Notes: generated by a model not told the origin, from the letters alone. A stretch of DNA of 64,000 bases from Diabrotica undecimpunctata (GCF_040954645.1 NC_092811.1:86667199-86731198), one strand, 5' to 3'; shown: positions 20,401 through 31,986, numbered from the stretch's first letter. Numbers and translations: made by a program.

Positions 20401-22861
20401 ACGTAAGTCATCTCATCTTGTATGTATTCCTGCATGTTCCGTGGACTGCCGATGTAGCTTGAAGGTAAAATGAAAGCATTACCGATGTCATTGGGATTTA
20501 AATTTCCATCGATGTTTCCAGCAACAGCATCTCGTAAGTGAATATATTCTTCCGATCGTAGTTTTGCCTGGTTGAATCGAAGGAATCGCAAGCGTTCGCT
20601 TTCGACCTTAGCATACATATCAACAATGTATTGATGGAACAGCTGACGATATCGAAGGATATAATTGTCTTGATGTTGCCTAACCATTATTCGGTGTGCG
20701 TAGTATTTCATTGAGCTAACTTTATTATTTCTGTAATCACCTAAAAAAATAAAAAATAAAATGCAATACAAAATTAAAATCTATACATACAGTAAGAAAG
20801 TAAATAGATAATTGTCAAATTTACCGGTATTTGGATCATACTGTTTGATATTAAGGTGATATTCATCTTGTCCTTGCCAAAATATCAATGGATATTGTAG
20901 TGCGTCATATGAAGGGGTGTAGATCCGAAATCGTACTGACAGTGTTGTCTCGCCGTGTAATTTTTATAGATCTTTTGTCAACTGGATCACCAACCATGAT
21001 AACAGCAACCTCATCAACAGTTGGAGCGTTGAATCTACCAGCATGTTCACCTAATGGTACTTTGTCGGCTTTTATGACGATTTGATAATTGTCATTTTGC
21101 AGTCGTGGCGAAACTCTTTTGATCAATTGAATTAGTTGATTGTGATCTTCTAAAAAATTTTCCAATAATATCACAATTGCTCTTTCCTCTGCTTGTTCAA
21201 TAAAATTATACAGGCACCGAGTCGTCACGCGCTCTTCACAATCGCCCATAAAATAAATTTGAAGAAATTTCGGATTGTTATCAGGCATTGGCACCAGTGA
21301 TTTTATGGTACACCTGGCCTTGAATTTTGAATGTAGTTTCAAAATTACGTCCATCGGATGCACGATCGCAAATTTTAGTTGCCCCAAATGACGTCATTTG
21401 GAAGCAAGAATTAAATTTGCGTATCTTACGCAAAAATAATTTGGAATCATCTGAATTGCCAGTAAGAAGGGATAATAAAGGCTCCGGCGGAGCGGGTAGA
21501 GGTGACAGCACAACTTTTCCTGGTGCGCAGCACATGCCGGCTGCTTCATTCCGAAATTTCAATGCCTGACAATATTGACATACTTTATCCATTACACCGA
21601 TAGCAATTTTTGAATGCGCTGAGTAGTTAATATCTGGTGCATATTCAAAGGCAAGCCGAACGAATGATGCACGTGTTAATGAGCGGCTGATCCGTTGCCT
21701 TTGTCGATCTAGTACTCGTACTGTAGCTAAGTTTCGTTCTCGTGCCGCTCTTGTTCTCGTAATATTCTGTTGCAGACGTTCGTCACGCTGTTCTTGAGAT
21801 TCTTGTGCACGACTTTCTGCAGTCCTGATTCTTTGAGCTGCATTTCTTGTTTCGATTTGTTCTGGTAATTGCTGAGCTCTTTCAACACGTTTGCGTCGTG
21901 ACCCTTTGCTGCTCGCGTTGTTGAGGTTAGATTTTTTCGGTGGCATTTGACTGAAAATAATAATTTAATCGTTTAAATATGAGAAAAGAAAAATTGAAAA
22001 TCATTCTAATTAGCTTTTATAATTATGTGATAATACTGACATGTACATATTTAAATTATAGATTTTAAATAATAATTTCAATAAGAATTAAAATACTAAT
22101 TTAATCGTTTAAATATAAGAAAAAAAATCTGAAAAACTTGTTATCATAGCACATTGAAATAATAAATGCTAAATATTTTTTAATAGAGGTTAAATAAAAA
22201 CAATAAAAAAAAATATTTGTACAACTATTGAAAAAGTGTAGGAAATTGTGTATCATTTTTGCATTGACATTTTAATTAAATTTTATAATTATGTGATAAT
22301 ACTTACATACATATATTCAAATTAAATTATAAAGTTTTGATCAATGAAGCAAAAATAAGTATAAAACAGGATTAATTTCACTGTATTATCTTCATTATAA
22401 TATGAATTCAATTTACACTTCAGTCTAAGTAACACGTGGCCGGCTATGCTAATACCAAAAATTTAAAAAGTGGAAATAATTGAATTATACAGTATTTCGT
22501 TCACTACAAAATAAATTTAATTAATTTTATAGCGTCAACAACACGTGGTAATTATGCTATTAAAATGTATCTTATATGACACGTTCGTAGATTTACTTAC
22601 TCAACCCAGTCGAAAGGTATCGACATCTGTTAGAATCATTTGGAGTTAACAGATAATTGTGACTGTCAAATAATAACAGACAAATAATTAGCAATAAATT
22701 AAAATTGCGACCATAATTTGAGATTTAAACTATCCTATCTCTCAAGTTGGATCGAACTGCACATGGTGTGCGAATTTTATTATAATCGGTTAATTGGTTT
22801 AGGAGTCCATTGAAGACAAACATTGTGACACGAGATTTATATATATTAATAAGATATTAGA
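17420..22861 (-). mobile_element. Helitron rolling-circle transposon (5.4 kb)
   Basis: Reading on the minus strand, the 5' end is A|TCTAATATC at 22861 followed by the CTCGTGTCACAATG leader seen in many insect Helitrons. The 3' end is GGGTCAGCTAG|T, so CTAG occupies 17420-17423. A short GC-rich hairpin (GGCAC...GTGgCC) precedes it. Insertion between A and T without duplication fits the family. The interior encodes Rep and PIF1-like helicase pieces. Removing 17420-22861 rejoins the RTE reverse-transcriptase frame, which independently confirms both ends. Confidence 0.93.
17894..21946 (-). pseudogene. Helitron Rep-helicase, multiply broken, Walker A region missing
   Basis: Order from the N-terminus: basic region from MPPKKSNLN (21946), zinc-binding-like CQYCQALKF...CCAPGK, conserved FNSCFQMTSFG, a frameshift near 21300-21390 and another near 20905. 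Exon junction: an 84 bp intron at 20741-20824 (GT-AG). The 429-codon frame 20771-19482 carries the Rep core: FITFTCYPNW, RGLPHAHILVWL (HUH motif) and KYICKYVNK (two-Tyr motif). Helicase parts follow: IIWDECTMAHK (Walker B), LLSGDFRQTLPV (motif III) and INKSQGQT with VACSRV (motifs V-VI). Between 19060 and 19030 the frames jump from NNIRQLFA to the pre-Walker-B region, so the P-loop is deleted. TGA and TAA also interrupt. Confidence 0.92.
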
Positions 22862-22991
22862 TATACAGACGATACAGAGTTGCTGGCAAGTAGTGTTCAG
22901 GGGCTCCAAAGTATGATGGATAATGTTGTAGAAACATGTAACAAATACGGCCTAAAACTAAATTGCAAGAAGAAAAAAATAATTATCATTA
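22862..22991 (+). pseudogene. RTE-like LINE 'A', part 2: YADD motif region
   Basis: Starts immediately after the Helitron and reads YTDDTELLASSVQGLQ, then YGLKLN, the catalytic YADD palm block (here YTDD) and the following thumb start. It continues the frame interrupted at 17419 and ends at the solo LTR target site GTAA (22992-22995). Confidence 0.85.
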
Positions 22992-22995
22992 GTAA

Positions 22996-24306
22996 TGTCG
23001 CCCAGCCTGCTGAATTGTGATTGCTCAAATGGCAACAGTAATTGCAGCCAATCATAATTCAGGAGTCTGTTGCTCATTTTCTGTATTATCGTTGGTCGAA
23101 AGGCACCTGAGCTGCAGCCAATGATAATGCTGAAAATTGGGCATTGGTCGTTGTGCAGGTCCAATCACTGAAAGGCCAAAACGACCGTTACAGATTGACC
23201 TACTTTTTTTAGCATAAAAAAGGTGCACGACGGCCAGGACACCAGACCGGGTGAGGATAAGTCCGCTGGTCCAGCCTTCTTGGCATGTAAGAGATCCTCT
23301 GATCGATTCAGTTCTCAGAGCCTCTGTTTTATTCCCAGAACTCAACGTTCTCTACATATCCAGAGCCTAACGCTTTCAACTTTAAAACCCAGAACCTCAC
23401 GTTCTCAGCTTTAACGTCGGTTTGTTTCCAAACCAACAGCGGCCATTTTTGAGGGATTTATTCCTGCTTTTCGACTTAGTCACCGGACGGTGCTAATATC
23501 CTTTAAAGAATTGAAAAATAAATAAAACTTATAAATTGCGTTTTAATTTCTCTTCCAGGTACACTGCTAAAAACTTGTTTACAGGTACACTGTTAAAAAT
23601 TTATAAACTTTAACTTTGGTATTCCTTTACAGGTATAAAAATAACTTGCAATATTTTCTCAATTTATGTCTATTTTATACTATATAAAATAACTTGTAAT
23701 TTTTCCCACATTTTTTATAGGTCTCAGCGACTCAGCGAAATTTCAATAAGAATTATTCGAATTTTGTTTATAACTATTTTGTTTGTGTACTTTTGGTACT
23801 TTTTATTGCTGATTAGCCTGAATGGCACTATAACAAACGTCCCTAACTTTATCCCAAGTTCCTAGCTCAATTCCTTCATACTTCAGGAATTTCTGACAAG
23901 TGACATTTTTGCTATATTAACTAATTTGTATTTTGCTCAAATTTTTGATTAATAGTTATAAATAATATACTTTCCCTTACACATTCTTAATTTAAGAATA
24001 ATTAGCATAATTATCTTCCCGATTCCCGGATCAGGAGATAATTATCGATTTATTTCAGATTCTTAGTATAAGTGCTTTACATATCTGTCTTAATAATTTA
24101 ATTATTATTATTATTATCTCAATAAACATTCTTTATTGTGTTTCTTTATTAAAAAGGCATTTAATCCTAGGTAAGTGTCCATAGCCCGTGTCTATGGCCA
24201 CTGACCGAGAACCCTACCCTCTTAGGTCCCAGAAAGCGATGGAGAGGGCGAGTAACGAGCCTTCTCTCTCTCCTGAGGGAGCTGAGAGTCCCTCACGTTA
24301 CCGACA
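22996..24306. mobile_element. Solo LTR (1.3 kb) with 4 bp GTAA duplication
   Basis: Begins TGTCGCCC and ends ACCGACA (inverted TGTCG...CGACA termini) and is flanked by GTAA at 22992-22995 and 24307-24310. It lacks any coding sequence and holds AATAAA-type signals and AT-rich stretches. It splits the RTE reading frame, which resumes at 24311. Size and 4 bp duplication fit a gypsy-type LTR left by recombination between LTRs; no internal region remains to name the family. Confidence 0.85.
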
Positions 24307-24310
24307 GTAA

Positions 24311-24956
24311 GAACACCAACATAAACGCCCAAATTACAATAGGCGATATACCGTTAGAAAGAGTGGAAAAATATGCTATTTGGGTTGCAATATTAAGGAT
24401 ACTTGGGATCACAGCTACGAAATAAAAACTCGTATTGAAAAAGCCAAATTTTAACAGTCTAGGAAGATTCTCTGCAACTTATAAGTATCGATATACGCAT
24501 AAGAATTCTTAGATGTTACATCTTTAGTATCCTCCTCTATGAAGTAGAAAGCTGGAGCCTTACAGAAGATGCCATAAAACGATTAGAGGTATTTGAAATG
24601 TGGTGCTACCGACGTATGTTTAGGATCTTATATATACACCACACAAGTAACATAACTATTCTCTCCAGAGCCTAAGAAAACGCAAAGAAATTATTAACAC
24701 CGTAAAGAATAGAAAATTGGCTTACTTCGGCCACCTATTGCGTAATAATAAATACCGAGCTCTACAGTTGATTCTACAAAGCAAGATTGAGGGCAATAGA
24801 AGCTCTGGGCGTAGACGTATATCCTGGCTGGCCGGTCAATCTTAGGAAGTGGACTGGTCTGACGTCTACTGACCTACTTCGAGCTGCTGTGTATAGAATA
24901 AGATGGGTCAATGTCAAGATAGGCACATTTAGAAAAAGATGTGGGTTTTATTATTT
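24311..24956 (+). pseudogene. RTE-like LINE 'A', part 3: RT thumb and C-terminus
   Basis: Reads LERVEKYAIW, then a SYEIKTRIEKAKF segment, LYEVESWSLTEDAIKRLEVFE, MWCYRRMFRIL and, after frameshifts, NLRKWTGLTSTDLLRAAVY. These are the ordered conserved blocks downstream of YADD in GAA-tailed insect RTE elements. The element ends where the (ATATT)n tract begins. Confidence 0.8.
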
Positions 24957-24960
24957 CTTT

Positions 24961-25142
24961 ATATTATATTATATTATATTATATTATATTATATTATATT
25001 ATATTATATTATATTATATTATATTATATTATATTATATTATATTATATTATATTATATTATATTATATTATATTATATTATATTATATTATATTATATT
25101 ATATTATATTATATTATATTATATTATATTATATTATATTAA
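24961..25142. repeat. (ATATT)n microsatellite, ~36 copies
   Basis: A perfect pentanucleotide array directly at the 3' end of the RTE element. It may have grown from the element's A/T-rich tail. Open frames across it (ILYY repeats) are artefacts. Confidence 0.98.
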
Positions 25143-25189
25143 TGGCTACAATTTTTCTAAAATGTAGTTAAGTCGTAGTTTATTTGGAT

Positions 25190-25430
25190 GGATGTGCACT
25201 TAGTCTTTCTTTATACTGTTTACTGTATTTCCTGATCTCTTCTTTGATGCAGAGAACTTGCAGGTCTCTCGCTATTATTGCATTAGAGATCTACCATGAA
25301 TCGTTCGCTTTGGATCTCAATGACGTATTTGAAAAACGTTGTATGATTTCCAAGTTAGAGTTGCTGCAGATCCACATAATTGTAGGCCATAGGCATTCCA
25401 AGGGATTTGCAAGGGTCGGGGGACCCTGAA
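25190..25430 (-). pseudogene. Jockey-type LINE extreme C-terminus
   Basis: Minus-strand translation gives ISNAIIARDLQVLCIKEEIR, then YSKQYKERLSAHPN, the conserved end of jockey-clade ORF2 (NxxIxxDLxxxxVxEEI...RLxxHPN). It is separate from the jockey fragment at 15010-15768: its order along the strand is wrong for a single interrupted copy. Confidence 0.75.
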
Positions 25431-25818
25431 GGGAACTTCAATATTTCTATACAGAGGTAGGTAAAATCAACCTTTTGAATCCTTATCTAACAGGGAAATG
25501 TTTGGAATTGGTCGGAAAAAGTTAATCTATGGGTTAAAATATCTTTTAAATACATTATCGGCTTTCATGAGAATTTGCTGGAGAATTCACTTAGGTATAA
25601 TTTAAGAAGTGTAAGTTAATTGCTACCAGTGGCGTAGCAACACTTCGATACATTTCTTATAGAAATTTATCCACCTGTATCCATAACCTGTGTAAAAAAC
25701 ATAAAAAGGAACTATTATAAGACTCTTTAGAACAAATTTATAGATAAACTATTAAGAAACTGTAAAAAACTCTAACAACGTTAAAAAAAAGTGAAACATT
25801 TTGAGTCAATAAACTCAC

Positions 25819-26115
25819 CTTTGCTTTATATCCTGGTATAATTAATCCAACAGATGTTGGCTTTGAATGCAAATACGACGTCTCTTTTTCATTTGAAATA
25901 TTGAAAAACGTCAATATTCCACTCGCTTCCGACAGTCCGTATGCACTAAATACAAAAGTTCCTGGGAGCAAATTACGGAGATCTAGAAGTAATGGCTTTG
26001 GAATATATCCACCACCAATTATAAAACTCCTTAAATTGCTGGTATCCAAACCTTCGGGGCGACCAACTTTTAATAGAGCTGCAACCATCGGCGGAGGACC
26101 AAATACATTAGTCAC
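25819..26115 (-). CDS. Acyl-CoA synthetase, exon with the YGxSE adenylate motif
   Basis: Seen: exactly 99 codons between acceptor TTTATAG and donor GTGAGT. It starts VTNVFGPPPMVAALLK and contains an SFIIGGGYIPKPL segment (normally GGAPL) and AYGLSEASG, which corresponds to motif A5 (YGxTE) with Ser in place of Thr. It ends LIIPGYKAK, which continues into the exon at 14534-14779. Known: in this family YGxTE contacts AMP. The P-loop-like SSGTTGLPKG motif and the N-terminus must lie in upstream exons, which I could not find between 26116 and 64000. The acceptor lies 21 bp from a copia LTR (from 26137). The intron to the next exon is 11.0 kb. Confidence 0.9.
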
Positions 26116-26136
26116 CTATAAAGAAAATGTGTTCGT

Positions 26137-26324
26137 TATTGAAATTTTGTAGTTGGCAACACTGGTTCATAATGTCAGTAGTGATTCCTATTGTCAACTG
26201 TCAATTGTAATCTTATTTTAAAATGTAGCACATGTTTAGTTTTAGTTATTCTGTAGAATAAAATATTTAAATAATTCACTGCGAACTCTTAATTACCATA
26301 ACTGGAGAACAACAAATTCTAACA
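26137..26324 (+). repeat. copia 5' LTR
   Basis: 188 bp, the partner of 31797-31981. It ends ...ctaaca before the primer-binding site. It lies 21 bp upstream of the host exon acceptor and is antisense to the host gene. Confidence 0.8.
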
Positions 26325-26385
26325 GGTTATGGACACCAAGACGGACAAAAAATAAATATTCAATAATTAAAGTGTAAAATATAAA

Positions 26386-29060
26386 ATGGCTAATGTAATT
26401 GTGAATGTTCCTTAGCTAACAAATGCTCCAAATTTTAACAATTGGGAATTCAGAAAGATTGGAAGAAAGGCAATGTTATCAGATGTATTGAAGAAAACAG
26501 AGCAAGATTATAGTGAAGCAAAAGTGAAAGCAGAGTTTAAAAAAAGATTCCAAACGTAAAAGCGTCATAGTGCAATGTTTAATAAACAAAAACTTATATT
26601 TAGTTAAGGATGCAAAAACTACAAAAGAAATGATTAAAGCCATGAAAACACATTTCAAAGAAAAAGTGTATTTATAAAATTAACATTGAAACCTAGCTTT
26701 AATGTTAACAGTGAAAATTGGAACTGCAAATAATAATGAGGTATTCGTAGCAAATAAGGTAGGTACAGTAGGTACAAAGCTACAGGGATGAGGGATGATG
26801 ACAAAAATTTAAAATTTATAATTTAACTGAGCTGCCACCGTGCTTCGGAGGGCACGTAAAACCGTCGGTCTCGGCTACGAAAGTAGTCGTTATGTCATGT
26901 TAGGGGCGCTTGCGCGGCCTGAAAACCCTAACACTAGTCATTAGCCAGAAGGTTACCCGAACTTTACTTTACTTTTATTAAAATTGAAGCACCTATTGTT
27001 AAGGGTATATAACCTTTTTTCTGTATCCAAATTATTAGACGTATTATTAATTATTTACCTATTAGAAAAAGGTTTTAGAGTAACATTTGTCAATCATATT
27101 AATGGTAAAGGACAAGCTATTGTAAATAAAAATGGATCAAAACTTAAATGTGAAATGTTGAATACTTTATCTTGTTTAAACGTAGATTTTGTTAATAATA
27201 AATATAATTATAGGTATATTACAGGTTTTTGTAAAAATAAAGGTATTAAGGTGAAATATACAATTCCATATACTCTACAAAAAATTGGATTTCAGAGAGA
27301 ATAAACAGAAGCTTATTAGACAAAGTAAGGAACAAATTTGCTGAAAATAATCTACCAAAAGAATTATGGGGGGAAGCAATTTGTGCTGAACATAGGAGTT
27401 AAATAGAATATACACTAAAACAAATAACCGAGGAACACCTGCCACAAGACCCTTGGTACAATAAAAATGATTTATCAAAAATGACAGTATTTGGAAGTAA
27501 AGCACGGGCAGTTAGTAGTCTTACCAAAACAAAATAAAATTAGAAAGAATAGCACAACCTTGCATAATGTTAGGATATGCAGGAGCTGGATATAGATTAT
27601 GGAATTATGAAACTTATGAAATTTTATGTTCAAGATATGTAAGATTTATTGAAACGTTAACTAATTAAGATTAAATTACTAAGCCCAATATGGTGGATGA
27701 TACAAATAAGAAAACAATATGATAATTTAAGATGATGATTTAAAGGAAGCTAATAAAGATGAAACAGAAATTATAAGTTCAGAAAATGATGACGAATGTA
27801 TACTAAAAATAGAAACAACAAAAACCGGAAGAAAAACAAAATCACCCAAATATTTAAGGAAGCTTGCACAGCCTAGTCTTTAATATCAATATGAATATGC
27901 CATAAAAGATCCAGAATGGGTAGAATCTATAAGAAAGGAGAGACTCTCTCATGAAAAACTAAATACCTAACATACTAAATACAAGTAGAATTACCTAAAC
28001 ATAAAAAAGCTATTCAAACCAAATGGGTTTAAAGAACAGAAGATGATGGAACTAAAAAAGCTAGAATAGTAGCCGAAAGTTTGCAAATCAAAGAGAGTAA
28101 ATTTGAACCAAATTACTTACCACTAGCAAGAACATCAATAATTAAGCTATTTTTATCAATATCATTACAAAATGATTGGAAATTCAACAAATGAATATCC
28201 CAACTGAATTTTTAAATGGATTACTTGAGAATGATGTCTATATTTATGCACCAGAAGGACTTACCATAAAAAAGTTAAGAGTATTAACATTTATTAGATG
28301 AATAGTAACGAATTTGTCAGGTACTAAAATAATTTTGAGAGATCTGTATATGATTGTTGTTTATATAATAACAAAAAGGTTTGGATATTATTATATAAAG
28401 ATAAAATATAATGTTAATGGATGAAGATAAGGATACCAAGAGTATTATAAATATATTACAAGATAATTTTCAGGCAAAAGATTTAAAGAAAGGTAAAAAT
28501 ATTTTAGGTATGAACATTACAGAAGGACAGAAGACAGTAATAAAATTGATCAAGAATGATTTGTAGAAAAACTTTTGGATCATTTTAATATGAAGGAATG
28601 TAAACCAAAGATGACTATAATGTAAAATGAATTTCAATACATTTAGGAAATTCTAATATTTCTTATAGGCAATTAATTGGAGGGCTGATGTATAGACAAC
28701 AAGTAGGCCAGGCATTAGTTATCATACTTAATCAGATTTTTAGATTGTCCTACTACATGAAATGCTGGATAAAGGATTTTAAAATATCTACCGAAAAGTA
28801 AGAAACTGGGAATAACTTGTTATAATAAAACAGATTACCAGATAACACTCAATGGATACTAAGATGCCGATGAGGCAACAGATAAGAAAGATAGGAAAAG
28901 TATGAGTGATGTATATTATTATATGGTAATAACCAAATATCACGGTTTTTAAAGAAGCAGAACTGTGGCATTATCAACAGCAGAATCTAAATACATTGCA
29001 GCAGCATAAACAGCTCAAGACTTAATCAATGTTGTGATAATAAAAGTACGATTTTAATGT
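26386..29060 (+). pseudogene. copia gag-pol remnant (gag, protease/integrase, RT, RNase H start)
   Basis: Gag start MANVIVNVP at 26386 with NNWEFRKIGRKAML. 26984-27304 carries NLFSVSKLLD and FCKNKGIKVKYTIPYT, the protease-to-integrase and integrase-core blocks, then INRSLLDKVRNKFAENNLPKE and LWGEAI. RT from about 27990 has HKKAIQTKWV, ARIVAESLQ and LARTSIIKLFLS, with FLNG-like and ENDVYIYAPEG blocks. RNase H begins LSTAESKYIAAA. Every domain carries stops or frameshifts. The remaining RNase H lies at 31600-31790. Confidence 0.85.
26822..26975 (+). mobile_element. SINE-like segment nested in the copia element
   Basis: A GC-richer island containing gccaccgtgcttcggagggc, then accgtcggtctcggctac and gtagtcgttatgtcatgtta, ending near ctttactttactttt. 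This resembles a conserved core seen in arthropod SINEs and non-autonomous repeats. It sits between gag and pol where copia coding would be expected. Family uncertain; no clear duplication. Confidence 0.4.
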
Positions 29061-29081
29061 CTAACTGTAATGAAAATTCTC

Positions 29082-31615
29082 ATCATCATCATCATATAAC
29101 GGGGGTTCTACGGCGATTGCCGCTTCCCGCATTTCAGCCTCCATCTTTTCCTATCTCTCCAATTTTCCTTTTCTAAGCCTCTAGATTGCATTGTTTTTGT
29201 AATTTCTCTTCTCCAGGATTTTGGTGGTCTTCCCCTTTTCCTTCTTTCTGGCGGAACATACATTAAGGCTTTTTTGGCCACCTTTTCTCCTCCATTCTCA
29301 TCACGTGACCATACCATTGTAATTGCCTTCCTTGTATTCTATCTGAAAGAGTATCTCTAATTCCTGTACGGTTTCGTATTTCCTCAGTCCTGATTCTTTC
29401 CATTCTCGATACTCGACATGACCTTGTAGGATAATCCATTTCCACAACGTCTACTTTATCTCGTTCATTCTTTGTCATCGTCCAACATTCGGCACCATAT
29501 GTGATAATTGGTTCCACAATTGCTCTGTATTCGCGAAGTTTGGTATGCATCTTTATTTTATTAGACCACAGTAATGAATTCAGTGTTCGGATGCATTTTT
29601 TCCCTTGGATTATTCGGTCTTGTACATCTATCTTAACTCTGCCATCTGCTGATATAATGCTTCCTAGATATTTATACTGGTTGCAGCCTTTTATGATTGT
29701 GTTTTCAAGCCTCAGATCTGTGGTATTTCCTCCAATTTTTAAATATTCTGTTTTGCTTATGTTTACAGTACTACCTCATTTGGCATATTCCTCAAATAAT
29801 TTTCTATTCATATAATTTATATCTTCCTCATCGGTTGCAACCACCACCTGATCATCTGCAAACAACAATGTATACAGAGTTTCTTGTCCCACTACGATGC
29901 CCATAAATCTTCATTTATTTCTCCAATTCCTCAATGCTTCTTGGACGTATATTTTAAAGAGTGTCGGTGACAAACAGCATCCTTGCTTTAGGCCTTTAGT
30001 GACTTTAAATTCATTTGAGGTTCTGGTTCCAATTTTTACACAACTAACTGCATTTTCGTACAATTTATATATCGCTGGGATATACGTCGAATCTAATCCG
30101 AACCTTTCGAGGACCTCAAACATTTTCTTTAACGGGACACTATCATATGCTTTCTCAAGGTCTATAAATACCAAATGGGTCTCTCTACTTCTTTCGACAC
30201 GTTTTTCAATTATTTGTCGTAGGATAAATATATTATCAAGGCAGGATCTCCCGGTACGAAAGCCGCTTTGTTCTTCAATATCTTGTATCTGTCTTTCAAC
30301 CCTCTTCTTTAATATTCTGCCGTACAACCGGCCCACAGAGCTCGTCACACTAATACCTCTATAATTGGAACAGTCTCTTTTATTCCCTCTCTTATATATG
30401 GAGCTTATATAAGATTTATTCCAATCTTTAGGAATTTCCTGGTCTCCACACATGCATTTATTGAAAAGGTCTACTATTAATTCTAGAAGTGCAGTCGGCC
30501 CATATTTAACCAGCTCTATGGGAATGTCTCCAGGCCCTGCGGCTTTTCCTCTTTTAAGGTTTCCGTCCATTCAGATAATGTTATTATAGGGATTTCCTGT
30601 CTTTCGTCTCTGTTGTCTATTAATTCCCTTATCTTTTCCCATCTGTACTCTACTCTATCCTCTTTCAGCAGTTTCGTATAATATTATTCCCATTCATTTA
30701 ACTTTATGAGAGAAATGTTGTCTTCATTTTTCTCATTTTTCCTAAACTGCTGTTCAGTTCATCACACTTAACCTCCCAGTTAATTTTTTTCGCCTGATCC
30801 ACGTCTTTTTTAACTTCTCTATTCCATTTAGCGTATATTTCTCTGTCTTGAGGATCTTTGGATTGAAGCCATATGTGGTATGCTTGTTTTTTTCTTGAGA
30901 ACTTTCTCTTCTAGTTCCGTTGACAACCATTCAGGTTTTCCTTTTTTCCGATTTTTAACTTTTCCCAGTGATTCATTTGCCACTTCATGAATATATTTTT
31001 TAATTACCTCATACAGACTTTCAGGGTCTAAGTCCTTTGTTTCTATATTTTTTATTTTCTGAGCTATTCTAATTTTATATAAGAACTTTGTCGAATCTTG
31101 TTTAAAGCTTTCCAGGTTAAATTTTATATTTTCTATGGTTGTTCCTATGTCTGTTACTTCATCATTTTTGTGACTTGATTGTTCTCGCTAAAATGTCACC
31201 ATTACTTTTGCAATAATCATATGGTGGTTACTTCCACATTCTGGCCCTCTAAACACCTTCATGTCCTTCGTTTTTAGTTTAGAATCTTTGAATGAAATAG
31301 TCAATTATTGATTTTAAATTCCTGGTAGACTGCGTCCATGTAAATTTGTGTATATTCTTATGGGGGAAGAAACCATTTAATATTTTCAAAGAATGTGCCT
31401 CGCAAAAATCTATTAATCTTTGACCATTGTCGTTCAGAATGTCTTCTCCATATCTCCCTATTATTTTACTGTTGGAGCTCTTTCCAGTTCTGTGCATTAA
31501 GATCAGCTAAGATGCAAATTTCTTTCTTCTTATTAATTGTGGCTAGAACAGTTGTTAACTTGTTAAAGTACTCTTCCTTGCTGTCAACCCTTGAGTCGGT
31601 GCATATGTTCGCGCA
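29082..31615 (-). pseudogene. LINE 'Z' (APE endonuclease end + full RT), antisense inside copia
   Basis: From 31615 leftward: a KEEYFNKLTTVLATINKK endonuclease piece, IIGRYGEDILNDNGQRLIDF and SIIDYFI; a degenerate linker (30600-31270); then the 219-codon frame 30570-29911 with DIPIELVKYGP, NYRGISVTSSVGRLYGRIL, QSGFRTGRSC, FIDLEKAYDSVP (motif A) and KGLKQGCCLSPTLF. LLFADDQVV (motif C) lies near 29855. The C-terminus has ITYGAECWTMTKNE, QLQWYGHVMRM and RKRGRPPKSW. The 3' end has a (TGA)n tail at 29082-29096. 5'-truncated, with few stops. Clade not firmly assigned. Confidence 0.85.
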
Positions 31616-31795
31616 CAAAACATAGATATAAAAAATTATTTTTAAACGACCTAACTTTTAAGAAAGAAGTTATAATGGATTATTTATCAACTGAGGAAAA
31701 TCTAGCTGATGTTTTCTCTAAACCTTTAGGTACTAAGACTTTCATAACTCTAAGAAATAAAATTTATGTTAACATACATTTCAAATCGAGGAGGG
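31600..31795 (+). pseudogene. copia RNase H C-terminus
   Basis: Reads HRYKKLFLNDLTFKKEV, then YLSTEENLADVFSKPLGTK, the standard copia RNase H ending, followed by FITLRNK. It continues the RNase H interrupted at about 29060-29080 by LINE 'Z' and precedes the polypurine run before the 3' LTR. Confidence 0.88.
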
Positions 31796-31796
31796 T

Positions 31797-31981
31797 TACT
31801 GGAAATTTAAACTTGGCAAATCTGGTTCACAATGTCAGTATTGATTTCAGTTGTCAACTGTCAATTCTCTTATTTTAGAATGTAGCACATGTTTAGTTTT
31901 AGTTCTTCTGTAGAATACAGTTTTTAAATAATTCACTACGCACTCTTAATTACCATAACTGAGGAACTACAAATTCTAGCA
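31797..31981 (+). repeat. copia 3' LTR
   Basis: 185 bp, the partner of 26137-26324 with scattered substitutions and small indels (by eye 80-85% identical), implying that the insertion is not recent. Confidence 0.8.
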
Positions 31982-31986
31982 TTGGT

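Larger units (their letters stand above)
26137..31981 (+). mobile_element. copia-type LTR retrotransposon, decayed, with a nested LINE
   Basis: LTRs at 26137-26324 and 31797-31981 share long matches (e.g. gtcaactgtcaatt, tagcacatgtttagtttta, ctcttaattaccataact) and are flanked by TTCGT / TTGGT, a plausible 5 bp duplication with one change. The sequence after the 5' LTR (ggttatg) fits the copia primer-binding site, and a purine run (gaggaggg) precedes the 3' LTR. Copia gag, integrase, RT and RNase H remnants occur in order. A minus-strand LINE (29082-31615) interrupts the RNase H. Confidence 0.88.

Noticed and set aside
24961..25142. Regular repeat array considered as CRISPR
   Set aside because: There are no spacers, the unit is a 5 bp microsatellite, and the genome is eukaryotic.
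24787..25171. Open frames of 67-126 codons rich in ILYY
   Set aside because: They are translations of the (ATATT)n array, not genes.
15010..25430. Jockey fragments at 15010-15768 and 25190-25430 considered as one element split by the RTE
   Set aside because: On the minus strand the C-terminal piece would lie upstream of the RT piece, so they cannot be one simply interrupted copy.
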